Below are positions 53,767 through 62,040 of a DNA stretch of 64,000 nt, one piece after another. Position 1 is the first letter of the stretch, and every line of letters starts with the position of its first letter. The notes below the pieces were generated by a model. That model did no database searches, was not told the origin of the DNA, and saw only the letters and a program-made list of their open reading frames with translations. The stretch spans positions 2,480,001-2,544,000 of the forward strand of contig NZ_LKAJ02000001.1 of the NCBI RefSeq assembly GCF_001431295.2, read 5' to 3'. The stretch comes from Candidatus Berkiella aquae (GTDB taxonomy: Bacteria; Pseudomonadota; Gammaproteobacteria; Berkiellales; Berkiellaceae). Position numbers and translations under genes: made by a program.

Positions 53767-54762
53767 TCATTTATTTAACCTCATTGAATCAGACGTAATG
53801 TATCTTGAGAGAGGCAACAGCGTTTTAAGCAATTCCGCTATAAACCAACTTTGCCTCTCTTTGCTTTTATTATGCGTAGCTGTCTGCAATCGGCAAACAC
53901 ATAACGAAGAAAAAACAGGAAGTAATTTTAAGATGTTTTGATAGATTATTTCTAATTCATCGAGACTAGCCACATCCAGCCAACAAGATAAACATTCGCG
54001 CTTTATATTTTCTAATAGAGGTCCATCTAATTCTAATTGGTAACGCCTTGCATTATTTTGTAAGTGAGCAGCAATTGAAAAAAAAGGGTGACTGATGACA
54101 CACTCTCCCCAATCAACTATGGATATGTGTTGGGTATGTTTATCTATGATCAGATTATTTTCATTGAAATCACTGTTTACTAACGTATCTTTAATATTTT
54201 GCTCCGCAAGAAAGTGGCAAATTGTTTTAATGGTAGGCACTAAGTCTATAAGCTTTTCTAACTCGCTGCTTGTAAACCCTTCATTCAATACCAAATCTTT
54301 CTTTTCTAGTAATTCAATATAGCGGTCGGGGATATGTTCAATACGCCAATCGGGTATGCCGATTAACTCAAAAACTTCCCTCTTTTGTTCCAACGAGCGC
54401 AGAATGTTGAGATACAAATGCAGCCCTTGAATTAATTGCTCTGAGTCTATTGTTCCTTTAAATAAAGTCCGAAGAGAATAATCACCACAACTATTCATTA
54501 AAAAACAATTCAATTCTTGATTGTGGTGAAGAATAATAGGTATAGGGGCATCTGGTATGAGATGTTTAATTGCCTTGATTGTCTCATACTCAATTAAATC
54601 AGCAGGTGTTTCTTTTAAATAAAATTGACCTTCCGAGGTTGGAAAGCGGATCACCGTCGACCAGGGCGTTTCTATAACTGTTTCAGGAGGGTATTCACTT
54701 TTATCTCCGTTAGAAGACAAGTAGGCTTTCCCCCATTCAACCAGTTGTATTATATTGTTCAG
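53767..54762 (-). CDS. APH-fold phosphotransferase, probably starting at a CTG codon
   Basis: The kinase landmarks are LVNSDFNENNLIIDKHTQ and ISIVDWGECVISHPFF, matching the APH catalytic and metal loops with Ser-Asp in place of His-Gly-Asp. From the TTG at 54720 it has 317 residues. The frame extends upstream to a CTG at 54762 that follows the DUF2950 stop directly, and the added residues (NNIIQLVEWGKAYLSSNG) look like a genuine family N-terminus. Either the CTG is used through coupling or an ATG was mutated. It is last in an apparent DUF3300-DUF2950-kinase operon. Confidence 0.75.
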   Translation of the reverse strand: MNNIIQLVEWGKAYLSSNGDKSEYPPETVIETPWSTVIRFPTSEGQFYLKETPADLIEYETIKAIKHLIPDAPIPIILHHNQELNCFLMNSCGDYSLRTLFKGTIDSEQLIQGLHLYLNILRSLEQKREVFELIGIPDWRIEHIPDRYIELLEKKDLVLNEGFTSSELEKLIDLVPTIKTICHFLAEQNIKDTLVNSDFNENNLIIDKHTQHISIVDWGECVISHPFFSIAAHLQNNARRYQLELDGPLLENIKRECLSCWLDVASLDELEIIYQNILKLLPVFSSLCVCRLQTATHNKSKERQSWFIAELLKTLLPLSRYITSDSMRLNK

Positions 54763-55677
54763 CTACTTCACCACTTTCCAGGTTTTATCTGGGTTATATT
54801 TCGTTATCTTAGCAACATCTTCAGTCGTGTGCGGACCTAGATCCTTTTCATAGACTACCCCATCTTGCCCCACCATAAAAGTCATCACGCCTGAATTACC
54901 ATATTCTGCCGGCCAAGCAATCAGTGCATGGCCTGAAATCATTTTGTCTTTCATAACGTAATCAAGTTCACCACCCAGTGCATCCTTTCCTTGGCTTTTG
55001 AGTATACGATAGTAATACCCCAGATAAGGTTGTTGTTTGCCTTTTGAATCCCCATATCCAGCTGAACTTGCTTGGGCAAAAAAGTCTCCTAATGGGCTTG
55101 GCGTCTCACCCGCATTCACAGGATAATAAAGACCGTCACGTTTATTGGGAGAGCTCATCAATTTCTGTGCGTAGGTGTTCATTTTCGCATGTTCAGGGTT
55201 AGTCATATAATATTCGCGCTGTGCATCGACATAAGCAAGAACTGCATTAATGGCGGAAAGTTCATTGCGACCGACCCGACGATTGAGAATTTCTTGTTTA
55301 CCTGCATTGGTATCAAAGTACCAACCTTTGTCACCCTTCAACAAGGGTATTGGAAATTCCCAATGATCTTTTCCTAATGTTAATTGATACTCTACCTCAT
55401 TAACTTTCTCAAGCTTATTTTCTTCATCACAAGCTTTTAAAAACTTATTATGATTCGCTTCATCTTCAATAGGATCGCCAGAGTCCAAAATAGGTTTTGC
55501 ATCTGAACCCAGAATATTGAGCAATTTACTCATATCCTTTTCTTTAATGCTCACAATGAGTTCTTTTACTGCTGCTTGTGGCGTTGAAAAATAAAGTTGC
55601 TCAGCTTTAACAGATGATGCGCATAGCATACTGCAAATGACTAATAGCGAAACGATATATTTGTTCATGAGATGCAA
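54763..55677 (-). CDS. DUF2950-family exported protein
   Basis: The likely ATG at 55668 (MNKYIVSLLVICSM) gives a signal peptide ending near VKA-EQ. DUF2950 landmarks follow: FSTPQAAVKELIVSIKEKD, GWYFDTNAGKQEILNRRVGR and KDGLYYPV-like RDGLYYPVNAGETPSPLGD, with TFMVGQDGVVYEKDLGP at the end. The function is unknown. The family is regularly encoded next to DUF3300, as here, with a 20-base gap, so they probably act together in the envelope. Confidence 0.9.
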   Translation of the reverse strand: MHLMNKYIVSLLVICSMLCASSVKAEQLYFSTPQAAVKELIVSIKEKDMSKLLNILGSDAKPILDSGDPIEDEANHNKFLKACDEENKLEKVNEVEYQLTLGKDHWEFPIPLLKGDKGWYFDTNAGKQEILNRRVGRNELSAINAVLAYVDAQREYYMTNPEHAKMNTYAQKLMSSPNKRDGLYYPVNAGETPSPLGDFFAQASSAGYGDSKGKQQPYLGYYYRILKSQGKDALGGELDYVMKDKMISGHALIAWPAEYGNSGVMTFMVGQDGVVYEKDLGPHTTEDVAKITKYNPDKTWKVVK

Positions 55678-55688
55678 TTTCTCCTTTC

Positions 55689-57302
55689 TTAGCGTCGTCC
55701 ACCGCCACCACGTGCGCCTCTGCTTGCAGCAGGGCGGCTGGCAGCACGACTCGATGCTAAACTATGCGAACCACGATTACTGTATTGTCTTGCTTGAGCA
55801 GCATGGTTAATCCCATCAAAAGCATTTCCTTGCTGGCGTTCTGCAAAGCGCTCCCTTGCCGCATTTTGTTGCCCTTGTTGACGCTGAGCAAATTGTTGCG
55901 ACTGAAATCTGGGTTGCTGCTGCTGTCTTTGTTGATCTATCCTTTGTTGTTGCTGCTCTGCTCTTTGTTGTTGACGCTCCATTCTTTGTTGTTGCAGCTC
56001 TTGTTGTTGAACCTGAAATTGTTCTTGCTGATGCTCCTGAATTCTTTCTTGTTTTTGCTGTTGTTCACGAAATAGTTCTCGCTGTGCTTGTATGTCTCGA
56101 TCTTGTGCAGACATTCCTTGATCTTGACGATCCGCTATTCGTTGTTGACGATTCCCCCTATTATCTTCTAATTGTTCTCTTCTTTGCTGATTATCTATTC
56201 TTTGTTGAGGTAAATTGTTCAGATCTTGAGCGTGTATTTGCTTATCGGTACTCGGCACTTGGGCGGTATTCGGCATTTGGGCGCCATAAAACCGTTGATC
56301 CAAACTGGATCGTTGCTCACTAATTTTTTGTTGTACCGCATCGATATTGTTATTATTTAATACCTGATGCCCTCGAAAAGCTTCTCTAATTTGCTCGCTT
56401 TGTATTTGTGCTTGTGCATACTTTTTCTGAGAATTTGCATCACGATAAGGTAGCCCTCTGCGATGAGTTGAATCATGTTTCCAGTCAGGATTATTAATTC
56501 TGTCACCCGTAAACTCAAAATAACGATCAACATTAATCGTAATACCTTGACCAGTCCATGAAATATCTCCGTAAGCACCATCTCTTAAAAGGTAACCCAG
56601 TGAGTATGCCAAGGCCATTCCAGGAACGTAACCATAACCTGCTGGATAGTAGTAATCAGCAGGATAGTCCGAATAAGGCCATTCTCCATATACGGTTGTT
56701 GGATCGTAGGATGGATAGGCGATAACATCGGGATTGGTCGGTTCGATTTGAATATAGTTTGCTTCTTGTTGTAACGGATCCGTGGTTTGTGAATCACCCG
56801 ATGTCGCTTGATAATTAGGATTCGATATTACACTCACCGCTTGTTCATTGTTTGAATTAAGGTTACCTCTTGCTTGAGCTTTTTGACGTAATTGTTGAAT
56901 GGCGTAAAGCACGTCATCTTGTTGCGCCAGAAATGCATCACCTAACTTGATTGTCATCTCTAGTTTTTCGCTCAGTTTGTTCAATATATCTGGAATAGCG
57001 GTCAGTGATTTAACACTGGGATCCCAAGTTTGATTTTTTAATGCGTTCTTTAATGCATCATCTTTTAAATTAGGATTCTCTTGCAACCATTTGGAAGCTG
57101 CGATAATTTCAATCGGATAAGTACAAGCCATCAAAATTTGTGCAAGTAAGGGATCAGGATAAAGTGCAATTGGGGCGACTAATTGTTCTATTTCAGCTTG
57201 TGAGAATTTTTTTGCTGTCGTTTGCTCAGCCTGAATTTGCCAAGGTAACAAGGTGAATAATATCAGTAGCCAAGTCATTAAAGTATTAACTACACGACTC
57301 AT
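55689..57302 (-). CDS. DUF3300-family exported protein with Gln/Arg-rich tail
   Basis: This 537-residue protein has a signal peptide (about 1-25). The DUF3300 core contains EQLVAPIALYPDPLLAQIL and QENPNLKDDALKNALKNQTW, then SVKSLTAIPDIL. A Tyr/Pro-rich linker (about 180-250) precedes a long low-complexity region of Gln/Arg repeats (about 370-500), ending in ASRGARGGGGRR. The repeats produce spurious long reading frames on the other strand. Such tails often associate with the cell wall or nucleic acids. It is the first gene of the operon with DUF2950. Confidence 0.88.
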   Translation of the reverse strand: MSRVVNTLMTWLLILFTLLPWQIQAEQTTAKKFSQAEIEQLVAPIALYPDPLLAQILMACTYPIEIIAASKWLQENPNLKDDALKNALKNQTWDPSVKSLTAIPDILNKLSEKLEMTIKLGDAFLAQQDDVLYAIQQLRQKAQARGNLNSNNEQAVSVISNPNYQATSGDSQTTDPLQQEANYIQIEPTNPDVIAYPSYDPTTVYGEWPYSDYPADYYYPAGYGYVPGMALAYSLGYLLRDGAYGDISWTGQGITINVDRYFEFTGDRINNPDWKHDSTHRRGLPYRDANSQKKYAQAQIQSEQIREAFRGHQVLNNNNIDAVQQKISEQRSSLDQRFYGAQMPNTAQVPSTDKQIHAQDLNNLPQQRIDNQQRREQLEDNRGNRQQRIADRQDQGMSAQDRDIQAQRELFREQQQKQERIQEHQQEQFQVQQQELQQQRMERQQQRAEQQQQRIDQQRQQQQPRFQSQQFAQRQQGQQNAARERFAERQQGNAFDGINHAAQARQYSNRGSHSLASSRAASRPAASRGARGGGGRR

Positions 57303-57569
57303 TGAAACTCTCCAAAATGAGATTTTACATAAAATAGCTGAAATAAAATCAATTTATGTTCAAAGGCTATTTATATCTATATGTCATTTTTTCAAATCAA
57401 GTCTACTGGGGATATGGATAGTGACAAGAAATAGATTGCTTCTCTTGCGCCATGATATTCATATGTTTTTTCAACAGATGATAAATGGCTAGAGAATGCT
57501 TAGGACTGGTTCAATTGATTTGCAGCATTCTCTTTCATTATGTGTATCAGCACGATATCTTGTGTCGGC

Positions 57570-57617
57570 ACTAAATAGTCTATATTTATTGACATAATAA
57601 ACTAAATAGTATATTTT
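57570..57617 (+). promoter_or_regulatory. Putative promoter with flanking direct repeats for the YheO-like operon
   Basis: TTGACA (57589-57594) and TATTTT (57612-57617) are 17 bases apart, about 33 bases before the start codon. The direct repeats ACTAAATAGTCTATATTTA (57570-57588) and ACTAAATAGTATATTTT (57601-57617) flank and overlap the boxes and look like an operator, possibly for the regulator encoded just downstream. The rest of 57303-57569 shows no gene. Confidence 0.4.
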
Positions 57618-57649
57618 GATGCTATCTTGGCCTATCTTAGGATATTCCT

Positions 57650-58216
57650 TTGCAGCAATATATTCCGATTTGTGACGCCATGGTGCAATTGATGCACCCT
57701 CTCATTGAAATTGTGATCCATGAAATTGATTCGGATAAAATCATTTACCTGAATGGCACTTTATCAGCAAGAAAAGTAGGCGATCCTTCTTTACTTGAAC
57801 AAGAAGCCTTAGAAGAGGTATCGCAAATCATTTATCCCAAAATTAATTTTGATGGAAAATTGATTAAGTCTATATCTGTACTGCTAGAAAATAAGTGGCT
57901 GCTTTGCATTAATTGCGATATTTCTGTGTTCAGTAAAATGCAAAATATAAGCGAACTTCTGCTGAGCGTTGCCAGCTCTCAACCCCGTTCTCTTTTTGTT
58001 AATGACTGGCAAGAAAAACTTCATCTCACCATTCATGATTATTTACAAAAAAACAATCTTTCATTTGAAAATTTACATTCCTCCGACAAGAAAGATTTAG
58101 TGAAATATTTACTAGCTTTAGGTGCTTTTAACGAAAAGAAAGCAGCTGATTATGTCGCTAAAATATTAGATCTTGGTAGAGCCACCGTTTTTAAATACTT
58201 AAAAGAGTTGAGATAA
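57650..58216 (+). CDS. YheO-like PAS / HTH transcriptional regulator
   Basis: This 188-residue protein starts at TTG. A YheO-like PAS region (about 5-105, PLIEIVIHEIDSDKIIYLNG) is followed by a C-terminal helix-turn-helix (LLALGAFNEKKAADYVAKIL, RATVFKYLKEL), as in DauR-type regulators of D-amino-acid metabolism. It is followed after two bases by an aminotransferase gene and then an ornithine-cyclodeaminase gene, the kind of amino-acid genes this family controls. It may bind the direct repeats at 57570-57617. Confidence 0.85.
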   Translation: MQQYIPICDAMVQLMHPLIEIVIHEIDSDKIIYLNGTLSARKVGDPSLLEQEALEEVSQIIYPKINFDGKLIKSISVLLENKWLLCINCDISVFSKMQNISELLLSVASSQPRSLFVNDWQEKLHLTIHDYLQKNNLSFENLHSSDKKDLVKYLLALGAFNEKKAADYVAKILDLGRATVFKYLKELR

Positions 58217-58218
58217 CA

Positions 58219-59346
58219 ATGAGTGCTATTCCCGTATTTAAATTAGAAGAATATTTAACCCGTTATGAGTTTTCAGCTAAGCATCTACTTTGCTGCTCTG
58301 ATGCGCAAAGTTTCTCGCTTTCAGAAATCCTAGAAATAGCAAGTCCTGAAGATAAGAAATTGTGGGATAACCTAAGCTTTAAATACACGGAACCTTATGG
58401 ACATCCATTATTACGAGAAAGAATAGCAAGCTCGCTGTATCCAGGACTGTCTGCAAACCATATTTTATGCTTTGCCGGTGCCGAAGAAGGCATTTTCTCT
58501 GCACTTTCAGTGATATGTGAAAATGATGATCATGTTATTGTGATGACTCCTTGCTATCAATCACTAACTGAACTGCCTAAATCCAAGGGAGCCTTAGTCA
58601 CTGAATTAGTTTTGAAAGAAGAGGAAGAATGGCGGATTAATTTAAATGAAATTAAAAATGCCATTACAGCAAAAACAAAGTGTATCATTATTAATTTCCC
58701 CCATAACCCGACTGGACAGATCATTGACCAAGAAGAACTCACTGAGCTTGTTAAGCTCTGTGATAAGCATAATATCTGGCTTTTTTCCGATGAAGTGTAT
58801 AGATTACTTGGGACCCCTAAAAAAGCATGGGCTCAACCTGCCGCTTGTTTATATAATAAAGCACTTTCACTTGGCGTCATGAGTAAATCTTTTGGGATGC
58901 CAGGATTGCGCATTGGTTGGATTGCTTGCCAAGATGAAGCCCTTATTCATAAAATGAAATTATTGAAGGATTATTTATCAATCTGCAATAGTGCTCCTGC
59001 CGAGATTATTTCACTTATTTCATTGCAAAATAAAGATCTCATCTTGAAAAGAAATAACACTATTGTTCAAGAAAATTTAAGGCTATTAGACGTATTCTTG
59101 AAAGAATATCAGCACTTATTCGAATGGGTAAAACCCCAAGGTGGTTGTGTCGGTTTTATAAAATATAAAAGCTCGGAATCGGTTGATGTTTTTTGCGACC
59201 GTTTAGTAGAAGAAAAAAGCGTGCTGTTGATGCCTGCTTCTATTTATGATCATGATAGTAATCATTTTCGCATTGGATATGGTAGAAAAGACATGCCAGA
59301 ATGTCTTGATAAATTAGAAGAATTCTTAACGCATGAAAATCATTGA
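58219..59346 (+). CDS. PLP-dependent aminotransferase (class I/II)
   Basis: This 375-residue fold-type I enzyme has FAGAEEGIFSALSVI, the NFPHNPTGQII cofactor loop, LFSDEVYRLL and the PLP lysine in MSKSFGMPGLRIGW. The C-terminal RIGYGRKDMPECL holds the carboxylate arginine. The exact amino donor is unknown. It sits two bases after a YheO-like regulator and overlaps the next gene by 14 bases, so the three form one operon for amino-acid use or interconversion. Confidence 0.88.
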   Translation: MSAIPVFKLEEYLTRYEFSAKHLLCCSDAQSFSLSEILEIASPEDKKLWDNLSFKYTEPYGHPLLRERIASSLYPGLSANHILCFAGAEEGIFSALSVICENDDHVIVMTPCYQSLTELPKSKGALVTELVLKEEEEWRINLNEIKNAITAKTKCIIINFPHNPTGQIIDQEELTELVKLCDKHNIWLFSDEVYRLLGTPKKAWAQPAACLYNKALSLGVMSKSFGMPGLRIGWIACQDEALIHKMKLLKDYLSICNSAPAEIISLISLQNKDLILKRNNTIVQENLRLLDVFLKEYQHLFEWVKPQGGCVGFIKYKSSESVDVFCDRLVEEKSVLLMPASIYDHDSNHFRIGYGRKDMPECLDKLEEFLTHENH

Positions 59347-60229
59347 ATTATCTCAAATACAGCAATCGCTTAATCTGGCTGATGACTTAGCGTTATTAAT
59401 TTCATCACAAAAATCAGCCTTTAGTGACTATTCAGAAGGGGGTTATAACGTTCCGCTACCCATGCAATTTATGTTTCCCAATTATGGTAGTGACTGCCAT
59501 ATTAAAGGTGGCTATCAGCAAAATAGTCAGCATCTGGTGATTAAGATTGCCAATGGCGGTCCCTTTGGTAGTCAAGGTGCCATATTCGTCTTTGCCACCC
59601 AAACAGGCGAGTTAAAAGCCATCCTACGTGATATGGGCTGGCTGACAACCTTAAGAACCGCTATTGCAGGCATTATTGCAAGTGAAGTCATTCCTTGGCA
59701 AATCAGTAATATAGGTATTATTGGCAGTGGCAATGTTGCAAAAATGCTCTATGAAATAGCCAAACTCAAATACCCTAATAAAAATACCCTGCTCTACGCG
59801 AGAGATTTAGCTAAGGCTAAAATGATAACTCCCCATACTTGCCAATCAGTAGATGAATTAGTGATGAATTGTGATTTAGTTTTTACTGCAACTTCTTCAG
59901 AAGAACCGATTATCCAAGACAACCCTTTTTATACCCCTAAAGCTTTTATTGCACTTGGCAGTGATGACGAACATAAACGAGAATTATCACTGAAGCTTTT
60001 TGAGAAAAGTGATATCGTTATGGTTGATAGTAAGCAACAAGCCAGCAAGTATGGCGATGTCGCCAAAGCACTCCATACCAAAATAATGAGTACCGATTCT
60101 CTTGTTGAACTTGGGCATGTTTTAAAAACGGGCATCTCTAAACAAGCAAAAACCATTATTGCCGATTTTTCAGGCATTGCCGCTCAAGATGTCGCGATGA
60201 CCGAATTTATTTTATCTCGCTGTATATAG
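59333..60229 (+). CDS. Ornithine cyclodeaminase / mu-crystallin family protein
   Basis: This 298-residue NAD(P)-dependent family member has a substrate-binding N-lobe (GGYNVPLPMQFMFPNYGSDC, HLVIKIANGGPFGSQGA) and a Rossmann segment with GIIGSGNVAKMLYEIAKL. FIALGSDDEHKRELSLKLFE and SKYGDVAKAL follow, and it ends AAQDVAMTEFILS. Members catalyse ornithine cyclisation or reduce imines such as cyclic ketimines. Its coupling to an aminotransferase suggests that it processes the resulting keto or imino acid. Confidence 0.88.
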   Translation: MKIIELSQIQQSLNLADDLALLISSQKSAFSDYSEGGYNVPLPMQFMFPNYGSDCHIKGGYQQNSQHLVIKIANGGPFGSQGAIFVFATQTGELKAILRDMGWLTTLRTAIAGIIASEVIPWQISNIGIIGSGNVAKMLYEIAKLKYPNKNTLLYARDLAKAKMITPHTCQSVDELVMNCDLVFTATSSEEPIIQDNPFYTPKAFIALGSDDEHKRELSLKLFEKSDIVMVDSKQQASKYGDVAKALHTKIMSTDSLVELGHVLKTGISKQAKTIIADFSGIAAQDVAMTEFILSRCI

Positions 60230-60240
60230 CAATCTACCAA

Positions 60241-60271
60241 GAAACTGATACCTCAGTATCAGCTTCTTTTT
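60241..60271 (+). terminator. Terminator of the aminotransferase operon
   Basis: Stem GAAACTGATAC / GTATCAGCTTC with a CTCA loop followed by TTTTTAT, 12 bases after the stop of the cyclodeaminase gene. Confidence 0.8.
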
Positions 60272-60289
60272 ATCAAAAAAGCGAACTTG

Positions 60290-61885
60290 TTAACTATGCA
60301 TTGGATCAATTTCTTTTTGCAATTCTGCAATTGCTTCATCTTTAGGAGAAATTTTAAGTGACTCATTGATCATTTCTTGCGCTTTTTCATAATTTTCAAG
60401 CGCATGATATGCCAAAGTCAGATTAAAATAGGTATCTTTATCTTTACCATAATAAGCTAATGAATAATTGTAAAACTCAATTGCTTTTTCATTTAAGCCC
60501 ATATTATAAAGTGTTGATCCAATAGCAAAAGGCAGATCTTGAGATTTTTCGAGTTTAAAGAAATAACGCCAAGCACGTTCAAGTCCATTTAAGATGCTAT
60601 GCTGTACGTTAACCGTCATATCATCATTTTCTAATTTTTCGATGAGTAGTTCATGATAATCGTAAAATATGCTAGGATCCCATTCTGCTAAATTTAAAAT
60701 ATTCACAATAGCTTCTAGCGTTTTAAGTTTTACAGGCTCATCTTCGATGTAACAGATATCAAAAAGATCTTGAGGGCTAAAACAAGATAAACTATTAGCA
60801 AAAGCATACGCTGTTTGTGGTATTTTATAATCTGCTTGAAAAATAAAGTTTGCCACTTGAAAATCGGCTCCTTTATCTCCCATTAAAAAACAATTTCCAC
60901 CACAAAGCTCTGTGTAGCGTTTGAGCGCATCAAAATTTACCATCATCGATACCGAACCATGAAAAGAAATATCTGGATCATCATCTTCATCAAATAAATC
61001 TTTATCAGTAACACCTTTATCTGAAACCAAAAACATTAAAGGCCCTTGCGTGAGTTTCTTTAAATTTTCAATGCAGTGGATAGCACCTATTGGCATTAAA
61101 AATGCAGCATTTTCACACTCTGCTTCATAAGCCTGCAATATTTTATTTAATAAGGGCTTTTCAGTGTAATATTGCGTTTTAACTGGATGTTTTACAAACT
61201 CATATTTAGCATCTTTAAAATAATCTTTTAGCTCACCTTTCTCAAGTTGAGCTTGATTTTTGATAACTAATTCTACTTCATGTAAGCGATGATTAATGAC
61301 TTGAAATGCGTCTTGTGACAATGTATCGAAGATGTAGTTACAGATCACAAACAAGGGCTTGTTGATTGACTTTGCTTCGATTAATTGCCCTGAAATAGCT
61401 AATTTGATCTGAGTATCTTGATTTGCATTATAGACAGCAAGATCTAACCAACCCTCATCGATAAAAGGTTTTAACGCATGGTGCGTTTGCCAGGTTTCAA
61501 GACTCTTTAAACTAATGTCGGTCATGATGAACTTTAGCCATTTTTTAGGCCATCCAAAAACCTCAAAAGCTTGGCGTAAATTTTCGAGTAAATAAAATGA
61601 CAGCCGACCATGGCCTGCCCCTATTTCAAGAACATAAAAGGGACAGTCATCCAGTGGTTTACCATGGGTTGAAATATAGTCTTGAATTTGCGCGATAATC
61701 TGTTTCGCATAATTATTAGCTAAATAGGTATTGTTAGTGATTTGTTGGGGGACCACCTCATCTTCCCAAACTTCCGTGCCTAATTGCGCATAATATTCTT
61801 GCATGCGTTGCCATAAAATAGAATTCGAGAGAGAGGTCATATTAAGTATCTTAATAGTAAATAATCCAGGCATACTTACTAACAC
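60290..61885 (-). CDS. SAM-dependent methyltransferase with C-terminal TPR repeats
   Basis: The likely ATG is at 61840 (MTSLSNSILWQRMQEYYAQ), giving 516 residues. The SAM site is YVLEIGAGHGRLSFYLLENL, followed by FIMTDISLKSLETW and a PLFVICNYIFDTLSQDAF stretch, as in MidA-like/large methyltransferase folds. TPR repeats fill about 440-525 (TLYNMGLNEKAIEFYNYSLA, NLTLAYHALENYEKAQEMI) and probably bind a partner. A protein substrate is plausible. It converges on the cyclodeaminase operon and is otherwise alone. Confidence 0.75.
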   Translation of the reverse strand: MLVSMPGLFTIKILNMTSLSNSILWQRMQEYYAQLGTEVWEDEVVPQQITNNTYLANNYAKQIIAQIQDYISTHGKPLDDCPFYVLEIGAGHGRLSFYLLENLRQAFEVFGWPKKWLKFIMTDISLKSLETWQTHHALKPFIDEGWLDLAVYNANQDTQIKLAISGQLIEAKSINKPLFVICNYIFDTLSQDAFQVINHRLHEVELVIKNQAQLEKGELKDYFKDAKYEFVKHPVKTQYYTEKPLLNKILQAYEAECENAAFLMPIGAIHCIENLKKLTQGPLMFLVSDKGVTDKDLFDEDDDPDISFHGSVSMMVNFDALKRYTELCGGNCFLMGDKGADFQVANFIFQADYKIPQTAYAFANSLSCFSPQDLFDICYIEDEPVKLKTLEAIVNILNLAEWDPSIFYDYHELLIEKLENDDMTVNVQHSILNGLERAWRYFFKLEKSQDLPFAIGSTLYNMGLNEKAIEFYNYSLAYYGKDKDTYFNLTLAYHALENYEKAQEMINESLKISPKDEAIAELQKEIDPMHS

Positions 61886-62040
61886 AACTTGATATATTAA
61901 TCAAGCAAACAGCAAATTTAGCATCGCTACTTGGGGCAAAAATGTGAGGCTCCCCCTAATTCCTTAAATCGGGAACTTTAATTCATCCATTTTGTCTTCA
62001 ATATATAGCGCTATGTTTAACCCTCCCAAATGAGGTGGTT

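Noticed and set aside
55764-56323. Two long Leu/Val-rich plus-strand frames opposite the DUF3300 gene
   Set aside because: They are mirror images of the Gln/Arg-rich low-complexity codons on the real coding strand.
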